Assembly (NCBI GenBank): GCA_023411555.1
Contig: JAEYOQ010000032.1
Location: 1-64,000, forward strand
Source: Bacillota bacterium
Lineage (GTDB): Bacteria > Bacillota > Clostridia > Lachnospirales > Lachnospiraceae
Length of the DNA: 64,000 nt
Direction of reading: 5' to 3'
The notes under the pieces were generated by a model. The model did no database searches. It was not told the origin of the DNA and was given only the letters and a program-made list of their open reading frames with translations. Positions 8,390-17,728 of this stretch are shown in pieces. Numbering within the stretch: the stretch's first letter is position 1; each line of letters begins with the position of its first letter. The position numbers and the translations under genes were made by a program.

Positions 8390-9817
8390 ATGAGTAAAAT
8401 TTTATTAGAGGCAATAAGAACCTTCCTACGAAGAACAGTCCTTCCGATACGCAGAAAACGGGAGGAGTGGTTAAGCAACTTTCGCTTGTCTATAGCATTT
8501 CGTATTTCCCTTGCATATTTAAAATTATTATTAACTCATGGTATCTTGTTCATGATTGGATTCTTTCTGATATTCATGTCAACGGAGAAGGGGCGTTATG
8601 TAAGAATTTCAGAGGAGATAATTCATTTATTTGAAGTGAGAGGGGAAGAAGGACTAAGTAATCCTTATGCGGACGATGGCTTTACCATGAGACTTCAAAT
8701 TAAGGATAGTATAAATATAATTTATGATGATATTGAATATAACCCCAAAGATAACAAGGAATTCATCTATGGTATTCATATGGATCTGGGAGATTCAAAG
8801 AATGCAGTAGTAATTAACGATGATCGTACTTTTTCCCTGAATAATATTCAATATGTGATAAGGTTCCAATATAATCTAACGGAAAGCTATGAATTCTTTA
8901 TATCAATAGTATGGAAGCTGGCGATTCTTTATCTTGTCATGGTAGCTCTAATTATTCGAAAGGGGAAACAGAGTGACATTAAATTACTGGAACCTATCCG
9001 TATTATGTCAGCTACTGCAAATCGACTAACAGTGAATAATCTTCACAGCGAGCGACTGAATATAGAGGGTACAAAGAATGAACTTAAGGACCTTGCCAAT
9101 GTCATAAATGCGATGTTAGATCGAATCGAGACCTCTTATGAAAGTCAGAAGCAGTTCGTATCGGATGCCTCACACGAGCTTCGTACACCGATTGCTGTAA
9201 TACAGGGCTATATTAATATGCTCAACCGTTGGGGCAGCACGAATGAAGAAGTGCTTCAGGAATCCATCGAAGCCATTCAAAACGAAGCGAGATTCATGCA
9301 GGATCTGGTAGAGAAGCTTCTATTCCTATCAAGACATGATAAGAAGACACTAAAGTTAACAAAAAAGCGTTTTAATATGCGTCCCTTGGTGGAGGATATG
9401 ATCAAAGAAACTAAGCTTGTGGCAGGTAACCGCATTATTAACCATCCGATTATGGAGGATGTGGTTGTATATGGGGACAAGCAGGCTCTAAAGCAGGCGG
9501 TACGTATCTTTATTGATAATGCTGTAAAATACACTAAGGATGGCGACGAGATAACAATCTTGTGTCAGAAGATTAATGAGGATTGTGTAATCACGATATC
9601 GGATACCGGTATTGGAATGACGAAAAACGATATTGATCATATCTTTGATCGCTTCTATCGTTCAGATCATGTAAGAAATCGCAATATTAGCGGGCATGGA
9701 TTGGGATTATCGCTGGCAAAGCTGATTATCCTTGCACATACCGGTAAGATTAAGGTTCGTTCCCAGTTTAAGAAGGGATCGAGCTTTATCATAACTATTC
9801 CAAAGAGAAGGTTTTAA
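8390..9817 (+). CDS. Sensor histidine kinase (HAMP-HisKA-HATPase)
   Basis: About 475 aa. Two membrane segments enclose a ~110-residue extracytoplasmic sensor. A HAMP region follows, then the HisKA box with phospho-acceptor H262 in ASHELRTP. The HATPase has its N box (IDNAVKYT), G1 (DTGIGM), F box and G2 (GHGLGLSLAK). It phosphorylates the response regulator just upstream. The start is uncertain: ATG 8390 has no clear ribosome site, while GGAGGGAGGAAGG lies at 8348-8360 inside a longer possible frame from TTG 8342. The sensed signal is unknown. Confidence 0.9.
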   Translation: MSKILLEAIRTFLRRTVLPIRRKREEWLSNFRLSIAFRISLAYLKLLLTHGILFMIGFFLIFMSTEKGRYVRISEEIIHLFEVRGEEGLSNPYADDGFTMRLQIKDSINIIYDDIEYNPKDNKEFIYGIHMDLGDSKNAVVINDDRTFSLNNIQYVIRFQYNLTESYEFFISIVWKLAILYLVMVALIIRKGKQSDIKLLEPIRIMSATANRLTVNNLHSERLNIEGTKNELKDLANVINAMLDRIETSYESQKQFVSDASHELRTPIAVIQGYINMLNRWGSTNEEVLQESIEAIQNEARFMQDLVEKLLFLSRHDKKTLKLTKKRFNMRPLVEDMIKETKLVAGNRIINHPIMEDVVVYGDKQALKQAVRIFIDNAVKYTKDGDEITILCQKINEDCVITISDTGIGMTKNDIDHIFDRFYRSDHVRNRNISGHGLGLSLAKLIILAHTGKIKVRSQFKKGSSFIITIPKRRF

Positions 9818-9861
9818 TTCATTCAAGAGAGATAATATAGGAAAATATAAGAATAGTGGAT

Positions 9862-9898
9862 AAAGGCGACCCCATCATAGCTGTGGGGTCGCCTTTTT
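9862..9898 (+). terminator. Terminator between convergent genes
   Basis: A 13-bp perfect stem (9862-9874 with 9884-9896), with GGCGACCCCA opposite TGGGGTCGCC, is followed by T residues. It lies between the kinase and the convergent DJ-1 gene and mainly suits the plus strand. Confidence 0.85.
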
Positions 9899-9904
9899 AT
9901 GAGG

Positions 9905-10483
9905 TCAAAAACCCATAGCCTTCTTTACTTCAAACATCTTTTCTTCAGAGGTTAGCATCTCAAGTAGCTTAAAGGCTACTTCAGGTGCAGTCTGAGGGCA
10001 ATAAGAAGTAATAATATTATTATCTACTACAACGGGCTCGTTTACTACCGCTACCTCAAACTCTGCCAATTGCTTTTGACGGTATCCATCTCTCAGATGG
10101 TAGGGAGTTGCTCTTCGGTTCTTTAATACCCCGCTTTTGCCAAGGGGAAGGGCAGCGACACAGATCGTAGCAATGATTTTGCCTTGTCGGTCAAAATCAC
10201 GAATTATATCCAGAAAACGTTCATCATAAGCATCTTCATAGAAGCCGAACTCTTCAAAACCACCTGGGATTGCCAAAGCATCATATTCCGAGCCATTGAT
10301 CTGATCAAGAGTTTTATCAACGATGATAGGAACGTGAAAGGTACTGACAATCTCCTTATGAAATCCACAGGTTTCAACTGTTACATCACAACCAAAATAA
10401 TTTCTCGCCCATCCAAGTACGTCTACAAAGACACTAAACTCCATGGTTTCAAAGCCCTTGGCCAATAATAACAATACTTTCAT
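9905..10483 (-). CDS. DJ-1/PfpI family protein
   Basis: 192 aa with the class I glutamine amidotransferase-like fold of DJ-1/PfpI proteins. It starts MKVLLLLAKGFE, has the AIPGGFEEFG loop and the nucleophile-elbow cysteine C108 in ATICVAALPLGKSG, and ends at normal family length. Members include glyoxalase/deglycase-like enzymes, chaperones and proteases. The glutamate of GFETME near residue 11 and C108 form the usual active-site pair, so it is probably catalytic or redox-sensing; the substrate cannot be told. AGGAGGC precedes the ATG. It is monocistronic and convergent with the kinase gene. Confidence 0.87.
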   Translation of the reverse strand: MKVLLLLAKGFETMEFSVFVDVLGWARNYFGCDVTVETCGFHKEIVSTFHVPIIVDKTLDQINGSEYDALAIPGGFEEFGFYEDAYDERFLDIIRDFDRQGKIIATICVAALPLGKSGVLKNRRATPYHLRDGYRQKQLAEFEVAVVNEPVVVDNNIITSYCPQTAPEVAFKLLEMLTSEEKMFEVKKAMGF

Positions 10484-10785
10484 AAAAGCCTCCTTATGTA
10501 CTTATCGTTTTATTACGAGTAGTCATATGTCTATTTTGTAATTATAATGGAAAATATGGAAATACGATACTATTAATTTTAATAAGTACACCATGCTTTG
10601 TAAGGATGATAATATCATATTAAGCTGTTATTTTGCATCTTACCCACTGTTAATTACAACTCACTTTGGCCCCCATTGCGATTTTCCTAACTTAGGAATA
10701 AACTCATAGCAGAAAAGCAACAGAAGGATACATTAGTTGGGGCATACGTCTGATTGAAAGAATAGCTATAGAAAGGGTTGGATAT
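10484..10785. other. Intergenic region between divergent genes
   Basis: About 300 bases separating the divergent DJ-1 and ABC genes, so both promoters should lie here. A perfect 13-base palindrome, ATGATAATATCAT, occurs near 10605-10617 and could be an operator. No gene or RNA was recognised. Confidence 0.4.
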
Positions 10786-11694
10786 ATGGAGGATATTATA
10801 CAAGTTAATCATCTTAAGAGATATTTTAAAGAGGTAAAAGCAGTGGATGATATCAGCTTTCGGGTAAAGAAGGGACAGTTGTACGGCTTTCTCGGTGTAA
10901 ATGGTGCGGGGAAGTCAACGACAATCAATATACTATGTACATTACTAAGGAGTAATGAGGGAGAGGCTTATATCTGTGGATACCGGTTGGGAAAAGAGAA
11001 TCGGGATATCCGCAGGAAAATAGGAGTGGTCTTTCAGGATAATACCCTGGATGACCGTTTAACAATTAGGGAGAATCTGATTACAAGAGCATCTCTGTAT
11101 GATCATAACACAGGTTCTATTCATAAGAACTTGGACTATGTCTGTGATATCCTGGATATTGGAGATATTCTCGACCGGCAATTTCGAAAGCTGTCCGGCG
11201 GTCAGAAGCGACGATGTGAGATCGCGAAGGCATTAATGAATCGGCCGGATCTCCTCTTCCTAGATGAACCCACCACCGGTTTGGATCCTCAGACCAGACA
11301 GAATGTATGGGAGAGCATAGAACGGTTGCGTAAGGAAGAAAGTATGACAGTATTTCTAACGACTCACTATATGGAGGAGGCTGCAAAGGCTCAGTATATA
11401 TCAATCATGGAGGCCGGAAAGCTGGTTGCAGATGGAACGCCCTCCGAATTAAAGCAAACCTATGCTCAGGATATCCTGCGATTGGTACCGAACAACAGGG
11501 AGTCGTTGACGAGGTTGCTGGAGGAAGAAAGATTGGCCTTCGACTATAGAAGTAATCACATTGTGGTTACGATACCGGATTCCATGTTCGGTCTGGTGCT
11601 GTTGAACAAGATAAAGGATAATCTAAGCTCCTTTGAATTAGTCCAGGGCACCATGGATGATGTATTTTTAAATATCACAGGGAAAAGTCTGTAA
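10786..11694 (+). CDS. ABC transporter ATP-binding protein (DrrA/CcmA type)
   Basis: 302 aa nucleotide-binding subunit. Walker A is GVNGAGKST (37-45), the signature is LSGGQKRR near 136, Walker B is LLFLDEPTTGLD near 156, and the switch histidine is in TTHYMEEA. The ~80-residue C-terminal extension is typical of exporters with ABC-2 permeases. The permease gene follows after 15 bases with its own GGGGAGG site, and LytTR and DUF3021 genes follow it. It probably energises export of a drug, lipid or peptide. The substrate is not identifiable. Confidence 0.93.
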   Translation: MEDIIQVNHLKRYFKEVKAVDDISFRVKKGQLYGFLGVNGAGKSTTINILCTLLRSNEGEAYICGYRLGKENRDIRRKIGVVFQDNTLDDRLTIRENLITRASLYDHNTGSIHKNLDYVCDILDIGDILDRQFRKLSGGQKRRCEIAKALMNRPDLLFLDEPTTGLDPQTRQNVWESIERLRKEESMTVFLTTHYMEEAAKAQYISIMEAGKLVADGTPSELKQTYAQDILRLVPNNRESLTRLLEEERLAFDYRSNHIVVTIPDSMFGLVLLNKIKDNLSSFELVQGTMDDVFLNITGKSL

Positions 11695-11709
11695 GGGGAG
11701 GAAAGAGAG

Positions 11710-12621
11710 ATGCTTTTGTATAGATTAATTAAGCGAAACATATTAGTTTACTGCAGAGACCGATCCAATATCTTTTTTTCACTACTGTCCATGCTGATTA
11801 TCATCGGATTGATGGTAGTATTTTTAGGGAAAATGAATGCGGACAGTGTTATAGATTTGCTCAGTCAATATGGCGGTGAGCGGGATACTACTTTTGACCG
11901 GTCCAATGCTGAGCAGCTAGTAATGCTCTGGACTCTGGCTGGGATAGTAGTAGTAAACTCAGTTACGATAACCCTATCTATGGTCGGTATCATGGTTGAG
12001 GATGAAGCACAGAAACGATTATCCAGCTTCTTCGTTGCACCTGTAAGCCGCTGGATCTTCGTATTGAGTTATGTCGTAGCAGCGATTATCATGGGTATTA
12101 TTATGTGTACCTTAACCGTTGTAATCGGAGAGGCCTATATCGTAATCACCGGCGGCTCCATGATAAACCTAGCAGTACTAGGAAGAGTATTTTTATATAT
12201 CGTTCTAAATGTATTTACCTCGGGGGCAATGGTATTCCTAATCGCCAACTTTGTCCATAGTCAGAGCGCCTTTGGTGGACTAAGTACCATCATCGGAACC
12301 CTGGTTGGATTTCTTTCCGGAATATATCTACCACTAGGAATGCTTCCTGAGAAGCTGCAAGGTGTACTCAAATGCTTTCCTTTACTTCATGGCTGCTCCA
12401 TCATGAGGGACCTGCTAACAAAGGATATCCTAGCGAAAACCTTTGAGGGGTATCCCGAAGAACTAATTAGTGCCTATAAGGAAGCGATGGGTATTTCTAT
12501 CCTGTATGAGGGTGAAGTCGCTTCTATTACAAATCAGGTGGCATTTCTTTTAATTAGTGGTATAATTTTTATAGGGATTGCAGTCTTGCTGCAAAGAAAG
12601 AAAAATGTTATGAGCAGATAG
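11710..12621 (+). CDS. ABC-2 type transporter permease
   Basis: 303 aa with about six membrane helices: one near the N-terminus, a large loop ~40-70, then a cluster of five, with the last at the C-terminus. The region DEAQKRLSSFFVAPVSRW between helices matches the conserved cytoplasmic loop of ABC-2 permeases. It pairs with the ATPase immediately upstream to form a homodimeric or two-subunit exporter. It is translationally close to both neighbours (15 and 8 bases). Confidence 0.9.
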   Translation: MLLYRLIKRNILVYCRDRSNIFFSLLSMLIIIGLMVVFLGKMNADSVIDLLSQYGGERDTTFDRSNAEQLVMLWTLAGIVVVNSVTITLSMVGIMVEDEAQKRLSSFFVAPVSRWIFVLSYVVAAIIMGIIMCTLTVVIGEAYIVITGGSMINLAVLGRVFLYIVLNVFTSGAMVFLIANFVHSQSAFGGLSTIIGTLVGFLSGIYLPLGMLPEKLQGVLKCFPLLHGCSIMRDLLTKDILAKTFEGYPEELISAYKEAMGISILYEGEVASITNQVAFLLISGIIFIGIAVLLQRKKNVMSR

Positions 12622-12629
12622 GAGATCCT

Positions 12630-13067
12630 ATGAAGATTATTATTGAGGAATGTAATCCGGATGAAGAAGATCAGGTAATTATACGCTGCAAGAAACTGGA
12701 TGATAATATTCTGAAGCTGATAGCAGAGCTAAAGCAAGGTCAGAAGAAGCTGACAGGAATAAAGGATGGAAATATAGTCATGATTGATCCTGCACATGTA
12801 TATTACTTTGAAGGGGTAGATAATAAGGTCTTCCTTTATTGCAAGCAAAATGTGTATGAGACGAAGTTAAAGCTATATGAGATAGAAGAGGAATATAAGA
12901 ATACGGACTTTTTCCGTGCCTCTAAATCAGTTATACTCAATGCATCCAAGATCAAAAGTATCAGCCCGGCTTACTCAGGGAGGTTCGAGGCACAGCTGTT
13001 TAACGGTGAAGTGGTAGTAATCTCGAGACAATATGTACCTGAGCTTAAGAAAAAACTGGGAATGTAG
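12630..13067 (+). CDS. LytTR-domain DNA-binding regulator
   Basis: 145 aa, with no receiver domain. A LytTR DNA-binding domain covers ~45-143 (DPAHVYYFEGVDNKVFLY, then FFRASKSVILN). Stand-alone LytTR proteins of this size are commonly encoded directly before a DUF3021 membrane protein, as here. The pair is thought to form a membrane-modulated transcription switch, often autoregulating a linked ABC exporter. It follows the permease by 8 bases with its own AGGAG site, so it is likely part of the exporter operon and its regulator. Confidence 0.9.
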   Translation: MKIIIEECNPDEEDQVIIRCKKLDDNILKLIAELKQGQKKLTGIKDGNIVMIDPAHVYYFEGVDNKVFLYCKQNVYETKLKLYEIEEEYKNTDFFRASKSVILNASKIKSISPAYSGRFEAQLFNGEVVVISRQYVPELKKKLGM

Positions 13068-13079
13068 GAGGCGGAGGAC

Positions 13080-13520
13080 ATGGAGAGTATAAAGAAAGTA
13101 ATTCAGACTTATTTTTATGTATTATCGGGAAGTGTAATCAGTACGGCTATTTTTATGTCAATTTTCCTTCCGGATCTGCGTTTTGGTGTGGGAGTGATAT
13201 GGCAGGTCATCATCGTATCTGCGATCACCTCAATGGGAACCCTGATTTATCGTTCCCAAAAGGAATTAAGTAAAAAACAGATGAAAATGCGCAATATCAT
13301 TCATTATACGTATATTAATGTAGTTGTACTCGGATGTGCCATCCTGTGGCAATGGGTCGATCTTAATCGGCCGTCTCAAATTATCACCTTGGTATTACTG
13401 ATAGCCGGTGTATACATTAGCGTAACTGCAGCCATGTTCAGTAACGAGAGACGGATTGCAGAGAGTATTAACCAGAGACTGCGCTCCAGGTATCCGGAGG
13501 AAGAGAAGAAAGAAGAATAG
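13080..13520 (+). CDS. DUF3021 family membrane protein
   Basis: 146 aa with four predicted membrane helices (about 13-30, 38-57, 72-92, 100-120) and a charged C-terminal tail rich in E/K/R. DUF3021 proteins are habitual partners of LytTR regulators like the gene 12 bases upstream and are proposed to sequester or antagonise them at the membrane. This completes a four-gene exporter-plus-switch operon. The function is inferred from family context. Confidence 0.85.
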   Translation: MESIKKVIQTYFYVLSGSVISTAIFMSIFLPDLRFGVGVIWQVIIVSAITSMGTLIYRSQKELSKKQMKMRNIIHYTYINVVVLGCAILWQWVDLNRPSQIITLVLLIAGVYISVTAAMFSNERRIAESINQRLRSRYPEEEKKEE

Positions 13521-13524
13521 AAAT

Positions 13525-13577
13525 AAGCTCCCAATCTGAGAGTGCGTTAACCGCCTTTTGAATGGGAGCTTTCGTTT
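13525..13577 (+). terminator. Terminator after the exporter operon
   Basis: A 9-bp stem AAGCTCCCA (13525-13533) with TGGGAGCTT (13563-13571), a 29-nt loop, then TCGTTTTA. It lies between convergent operons. The long loop makes it a moderate prediction. Confidence 0.55.
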
Positions 13578-13595
13578 TATTACTTTAAGATTTGC

Positions 13596-15377
13596 TTATA
13601 CTTCCAGATTCTTGAACTGAGCCATATATAGGTTATAGTACAGCCCCTTCTTTGCTAACAGCTCATCTGGGCTACCTTGCTCTTGGATGCCGCCATCATC
13701 AATGAAGAAGATCCGATCTGCTTTACGAATGGTAGATAAGCGGTGGGCGATGACAAAGGAGGTTCTACCCTTTAGTAACGCCTCAATACCCTCCTGCACT
13801 AATAATTCAGTGTGAGTATCAATACTGGAGGTTGCTTCATCCAGTATTAATATCTTTGGCATAGATACCATGGTTCTTGCGAAGGCTAGCAGCTGTCTCT
13901 GGCCAATGGATAAACCTGCTCCACGTTCCTTCAACTCTGTCTCGTAGCCCTTCTCCAGCTTCATAATAAAATCATGAGCATTGACTGATTTGGCAGCAGA
14001 GATGATTTCCTCCTCGGTCGCATCCAGCTTACCGTAGCGAATATTGTCAGCCACGGTTCCAGAAAAGAGGAAGTTATCCTGTGTCATAATACCCATCTGT
14101 CGTCTTAGACTTTCAATAGAGACATCCTTGATATTATAGCCGTCGATATAGATGTTCCCCTTCTGAATATCATAAAAGCGGCTGATCAAATTAACGATGG
14201 TAGTCTTTCCGGCTCCTGTAGGTCCAACCAAAGCGATGGTCTCACCGGGTTTAATCTTAAAGCTAACATCATTCAGCACCTGAGTATCTGCATCATAGGC
14301 AAAGGACACATGATCAAAGGTAACCTCGCCCTTGATTTCTGGTAGCTCATTGACGCTGTCTGCATCCGTGATGTCCGGCTCGGTATCAAGAATATCGAAG
14401 ATACGCTCAGCACCTGATATGTTTGTAATAATTTGATTATAAAAGTTACTTAAGTTCATAATCGGACGCCAGAACATAGTAATATACATAGCGAAGGCCA
14501 TCAAAGTACCGACATTCCCTTCATCAATTCCCAGAAGCTTTACTGCTACAAAATACATACTGATGGATCCAATACCCCAGCTAAAGTCAATAACAGAACC
14601 GAAGGCATCATTTAATACAACTGCATTAATAAAGGAGCTACGATGCTCTTCTAGCAGCTCATCAAAGGTCCCAGCGGTCTCATCCTCTGCTGTGAAGCTT
14701 TGAATAATTCTCATACCCGAGAGGTCTTCGTGTATAAAAGCATTTAGATTAGAGCTTTTCTTTCTATGAATGCGCCATCTCTTATGAGACCGGGTCTGGA
14801 TGTACCACAAGCCAAAGCCCATCACAGGCAGAGAGATTAAGGATGCAATCGCCAGCTTCCAATTAATCACCACCATGATTATCACCACCGCGGTGATTGT
14901 TACTGCGTCGGGGATTAGAGTAGTGACGCTGTTGGACAGGACATCCTTAAGAGAGTTAACATCACCTATGATTCTGGCAAGAATCTTACCCGTTGGGCGG
15001 CTGTCAAAGAAGCTGAAGCTCAGCTTCTGAATATGGGTGTAAAGCTCTTGACGAATGGTTAAGAGGACATTGTTCGATATCTTAGCCATAAGATACATTC
15101 TAAGCTTTACCAGTAACACAAAGGATACGTTCAACACAAGAGCCAGTACACCAAGCTTCATTAAGCCTTCAAAATCCTTATTTGCTATATGGACGTCAAT
15201 TGCCTGATCGATAATCAAGGGGTTAGCAATGGTGATTGATACTGTAGATAACATAATTAAGATAACGGCAACGATGGGTCCCTTATAAGCAAGCATGTAA
15301 CTGAATAGCCGTATCAGGGTTGCTTTTTTACTGACATTTTTTATATATTCATCTTCTTTGATGGCGTTTATTGACAT
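13596..15377 (-). CDS. Multidrug-type ABC exporter half-transporter, second subunit
   Basis: 593 aa: six-helix exporter membrane domain (~30-320) fused to an ATPase domain (~350-590). Walker A is GPTGAGKTT, the signature is LSIGQRQLL, Walker B is ILILDEATSSID, and the H-loop is AHRLS. The signature LSIGQ departs from LSGGQ, a common asymmetry in heterodimeric exporters (BmrCD, LmrCD, TM287/288). The start overlaps the end of the upstream partner by 10 bases, with GGAAGG upstream, indicating tight coupling. The pair probably exports drugs or lipids. Confidence 0.93.
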   Translation of the reverse strand: MSINAIKEDEYIKNVSKKATLIRLFSYMLAYKGPIVAVILIMLSTVSITIANPLIIDQAIDVHIANKDFEGLMKLGVLALVLNVSFVLLVKLRMYLMAKISNNVLLTIRQELYTHIQKLSFSFFDSRPTGKILARIIGDVNSLKDVLSNSVTTLIPDAVTITAVVIIMVVINWKLAIASLISLPVMGFGLWYIQTRSHKRWRIHRKKSSNLNAFIHEDLSGMRIIQSFTAEDETAGTFDELLEEHRSSFINAVVLNDAFGSVIDFSWGIGSISMYFVAVKLLGIDEGNVGTLMAFAMYITMFWRPIMNLSNFYNQIITNISGAERIFDILDTEPDITDADSVNELPEIKGEVTFDHVSFAYDADTQVLNDVSFKIKPGETIALVGPTGAGKTTIVNLISRFYDIQKGNIYIDGYNIKDVSIESLRRQMGIMTQDNFLFSGTVADNIRYGKLDATEEEIISAAKSVNAHDFIMKLEKGYETELKERGAGLSIGQRQLLAFARTMVSMPKILILDEATSSIDTHTELLVQEGIEALLKGRTSFVIAHRLSTIRKADRIFFIDDGGIQEQGSPDELLAKKGLYYNLYMAQFKNLEV

Positions 15378-17137
15378 GTTGCCACCTTCCTTTCATTGAA
15401 CACAAGCTCTTTAGAATCCTGGGCTTCCAGGTAATCTCCGTATTGTGCCATAAATGTTTTATAGTAATAGCCTTTATTCTGTAACAGGCTTTCATGTGTA
15501 CCACGCTCAACGATCCTTCCCTCCTCCAGGATGATGATCTCGTCTGCGTTACGTACTGCGGAGATACGGTGAGCAATAATAATCATAGTTGCCTCGATTT
15601 GAGATAAGGATCGCTGAATCATATGCTCTGTCTCCATATCAAGTGCTGATGTAGAGTCATCCAGTACCAGGATGGGGGTCTTCTTTGCCAGTGCTCTGGC
15701 AATACTCAGACGTTGCTTTTGTCCACCGGACAGACCAACACCACGTTCACCAACGATGGTCTCATATTGATCCTCCATTCGTTCAATAAATTCCTTTGCC
15801 TGAGCACTTTCAGCTGCCTTGACGACCTCATCCGAACATACCTGATCCTTCTTACCCAGCTTTACATTTTCATTAATTGTATCGGAGAACAGGAAAACAT
15901 CCTGCATAACCAGGGAGATACTCTTACGAAGCTGACGCAGGGTAAGCTCCTTGATATTCACTCCATCCAGATAAATCTCACCCTCTGTAGTGTCATAAAA
16001 CCGTTGTAGAAGGTTGATAATCGAAGTCTTTCCGGTTCCTGTCGCACCCATAATTCCGATGGTCTTGCCCGCTGCCAAATCAAAGCTGATATCGGACAGA
16101 ATATTCTTATCTGAAAGACTGAAGGATACTTTATTAAAGCGCACAGCACCCTTTACTTCATCAAGGATAACCGGTTTCTCTGCCTCAATAATGAGGGGCT
16201 GTTCTGAAAATATCTTCTTAATTCTCTTGCCGGATGCGATGGCAGATGCAAAGTCGTTAGAAAGCCAACCAAGCATTTCCATGGGCCATACAATATTCGT
16301 AGAATATTCCGCAAAGGCACCTAAGGTACCTAAAGTAATCTCTCCCTGTATAACCTTGTAACCACCGATCATAATGACCATCATCGGCAGCAGTTTGGTA
16401 ATAAACTGAAAGTAGGGATACAGCTTAATAAATACCTTGGATTGCTGCATATTAAGCTCATAATATCGTTTGTTGTGAGATAAGAACTTGGTGATCTCGT
16501 GCTTCTCTCTTGCAAAAGACTTAACCGTACGTACACCGGAAAGATTCTCCTGGGCTACGGTATTGAGCTTTGCGTTCTCCTCGCTGATTTCCTCGTATAT
16601 CTTGCCCAGCTTCCTTTCCATTAAGAGTGCCAGACAGGCAACCACCGGAAGAATAAGGGTTGGAAATACTGCTAGGCTGGGGCTTAAGTTATACATACAG
16701 TACAATACTATGCCTGTATGGATAACAACCTCAATAATCAGCATACTTACATAACCGACAGCTCCCCATATACGATCAACATCATCCTTCACACGGGACA
16801 TCAATTCTCCGGTGTTATTCTTGTCAAAGAAGTTTAAGGATAAGCTCTGGATATGATTAAATAAGTCTCTTCGAATATTGACGGTAATCTTTGCACTTAC
16901 CAAGTCAAAAATTATTTCCTTCACATATTGGAAGATACACCTTCCAATACCGATAATAAAAATCAAGATAAGCATCTTAGGCAGTAGTGCCAGGTCTCCC
17001 CCGACGATGACATTATCTATAATCCGCTTCGTTACCTGCGGTGACAGCATATCCAGTGATACGGCAATCACAATACATAAAATCGCAAGAACATAAGCAA
17101 ACCAATACTTAAAAATATAGGTTGAAATCTTTTTCAT
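15368..17137 (-). CDS. Multidrug-type ABC exporter half-transporter, first subunit
   Basis: 589 aa with six membrane helices and a C-terminal ATPase: Walker A GATGTGKTS, signature LSGGQKQR, Walker B ILVLDDSTSALD. Walker B ends in D-D where the catalytic glutamate normally stands (compare E in the partner). This gives one degenerate and one consensus ATP site per heterodimer, as known for BmrCD-type exporters. I start at ATG 17137 because CGGAGG lies 5 bases before it; the frame opens 27 codons earlier without such a site. It lies downstream of a leader peptide and terminator, suggesting attenuation control. Confidence 0.93.
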   Translation of the reverse strand: MKKISTYIFKYWFAYVLAILCIVIAVSLDMLSPQVTKRIIDNVIVGGDLALLPKMLILIFIIGIGRCIFQYVKEIIFDLVSAKITVNIRRDLFNHIQSLSLNFFDKNNTGELMSRVKDDVDRIWGAVGYVSMLIIEVVIHTGIVLYCMYNLSPSLAVFPTLILPVVACLALLMERKLGKIYEEISEENAKLNTVAQENLSGVRTVKSFAREKHEITKFLSHNKRYYELNMQQSKVFIKLYPYFQFITKLLPMMVIMIGGYKVIQGEITLGTLGAFAEYSTNIVWPMEMLGWLSNDFASAIASGKRIKKIFSEQPLIIEAEKPVILDEVKGAVRFNKVSFSLSDKNILSDISFDLAAGKTIGIMGATGTGKTSIINLLQRFYDTTEGEIYLDGVNIKELTLRQLRKSISLVMQDVFLFSDTINENVKLGKKDQVCSDEVVKAAESAQAKEFIERMEDQYETIVGERGVGLSGGQKQRLSIARALAKKTPILVLDDSTSALDMETEHMIQRSLSQIEATMIIIAHRISAVRNADEIIILEEGRIVERGTHESLLQNKGYYYKTFMAQYGDYLEAQDSKELVFNERKVATCQ

Positions 17138-17276
17138 AGTTCCTCCGTTCCCAGCGCAAAGCCCCCGCTTCACGCTTCCCTCATAATTTCCTGTTGTGAT
17201 ATTCACAACTAATTTCATTATAATGCAGACTAGTTCCGTAGGATGTCAAAATAAGTATTTTTCCATCCAAGCATAC

Positions 17277-17306
17277 AAAAAAGCCATGGTATGATAATAC
17301 CACGGC
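17277..17306 (-). terminator. Attenuator-type terminator in the ABC exporter leader
   Basis: Read on the minus strand, GCCGTGGTAT pairs with ATACCATGGC (10 bp, one mismatch, 4-nt loop TATC) and is followed directly by six T. It lies between the leader peptide and the exporter genes, 140 bases before the ATG at 17137. It would therefore stop transcription before the structural genes unless it is disrupted. Confidence 0.75.
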
Positions 17307-17382
17307 ACACATTCAAAAATATAGACGTAATCTCTTTCCTATCTGCTGGCAGCAGGGCAGGATAAGGATATGAAATCACGGT

Positions 17383-17475
17383 TTATTCTTCGAATCCATG
17401 AGGTAATATCAATAATGAGCTTAATATGAAATTGTTACGTATAGCGCTTAATCTTAATTTCATGTTGTTAATCAT
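17383..17475 (-). CDS. 30-residue putative leader peptide
   Basis: A 30-codon frame starting MINNMKLRLSAIRNN and ending LLILPHGFEE. It has GTGAGG seven bases before its ATG and sits ~28 bases after a perfect-consensus promoter. It is followed by a terminator and then the heterodimeric ABC exporter. B. subtilis bmrCD has the same arrangement, where the bmrB leader peptide controls attenuation during antibiotic stress; I infer an analogous role. Codons 25-27 contain TCATGG, which can pair with CCGTGA just after the stop codon, so ribosome position could change the folding. No similarity to bmrB is claimed. Confidence 0.6.
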   Translation of the reverse strand: MINNMKLRLSAIRNNFILSSLLILPHGFEE

Positions 17476-17509
17476 TGCTTTACCTCACTTTCTGTAATAG
17501 TCTGCCAAT

Positions 17510-17539
17510 ATTATAGTCATGAATTGGATCAATTGTCAA
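17510..17539 (-). promoter_or_regulatory. Consensus promoter for the leader peptide/ABC exporter
   Basis: On the minus strand, TTGACA (17534-17539) and TATAAT (17510-17515) are both perfect consensus and are separated by 18 bases. The predicted start lies near 17503. A promoter this strong, placed before a terminator, fits attenuation control. Confidence 0.75.
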
Positions 17540-17728
17540 CACATTTTTTATAAAAAGATAATAATTTTTTAATATGTTCACAATTGAATCTTTTTCTGCA
17601 ATAACTCATCCAAATCCGATAATATCAAAAAATTATTAATATATTAAAACTATAATGGATAAAATAACTCGACCTTCCATATCTTTCGAAATCATTAATT
17701 TTTCATTAAGTTTTCGAATCTTCAAGAA

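Noticed and set aside
15713..16361. Plus-strand frames across the ABC exporter genes
   Set aside because: They are antisense to the well-supported ATPase domain and have no family motifs.
13596..17137. Possible gene duplication artefact of two similar ABC genes
   Set aside because: The two proteins differ in signature and Walker B residues in the way expected of a heterodimeric exporter.
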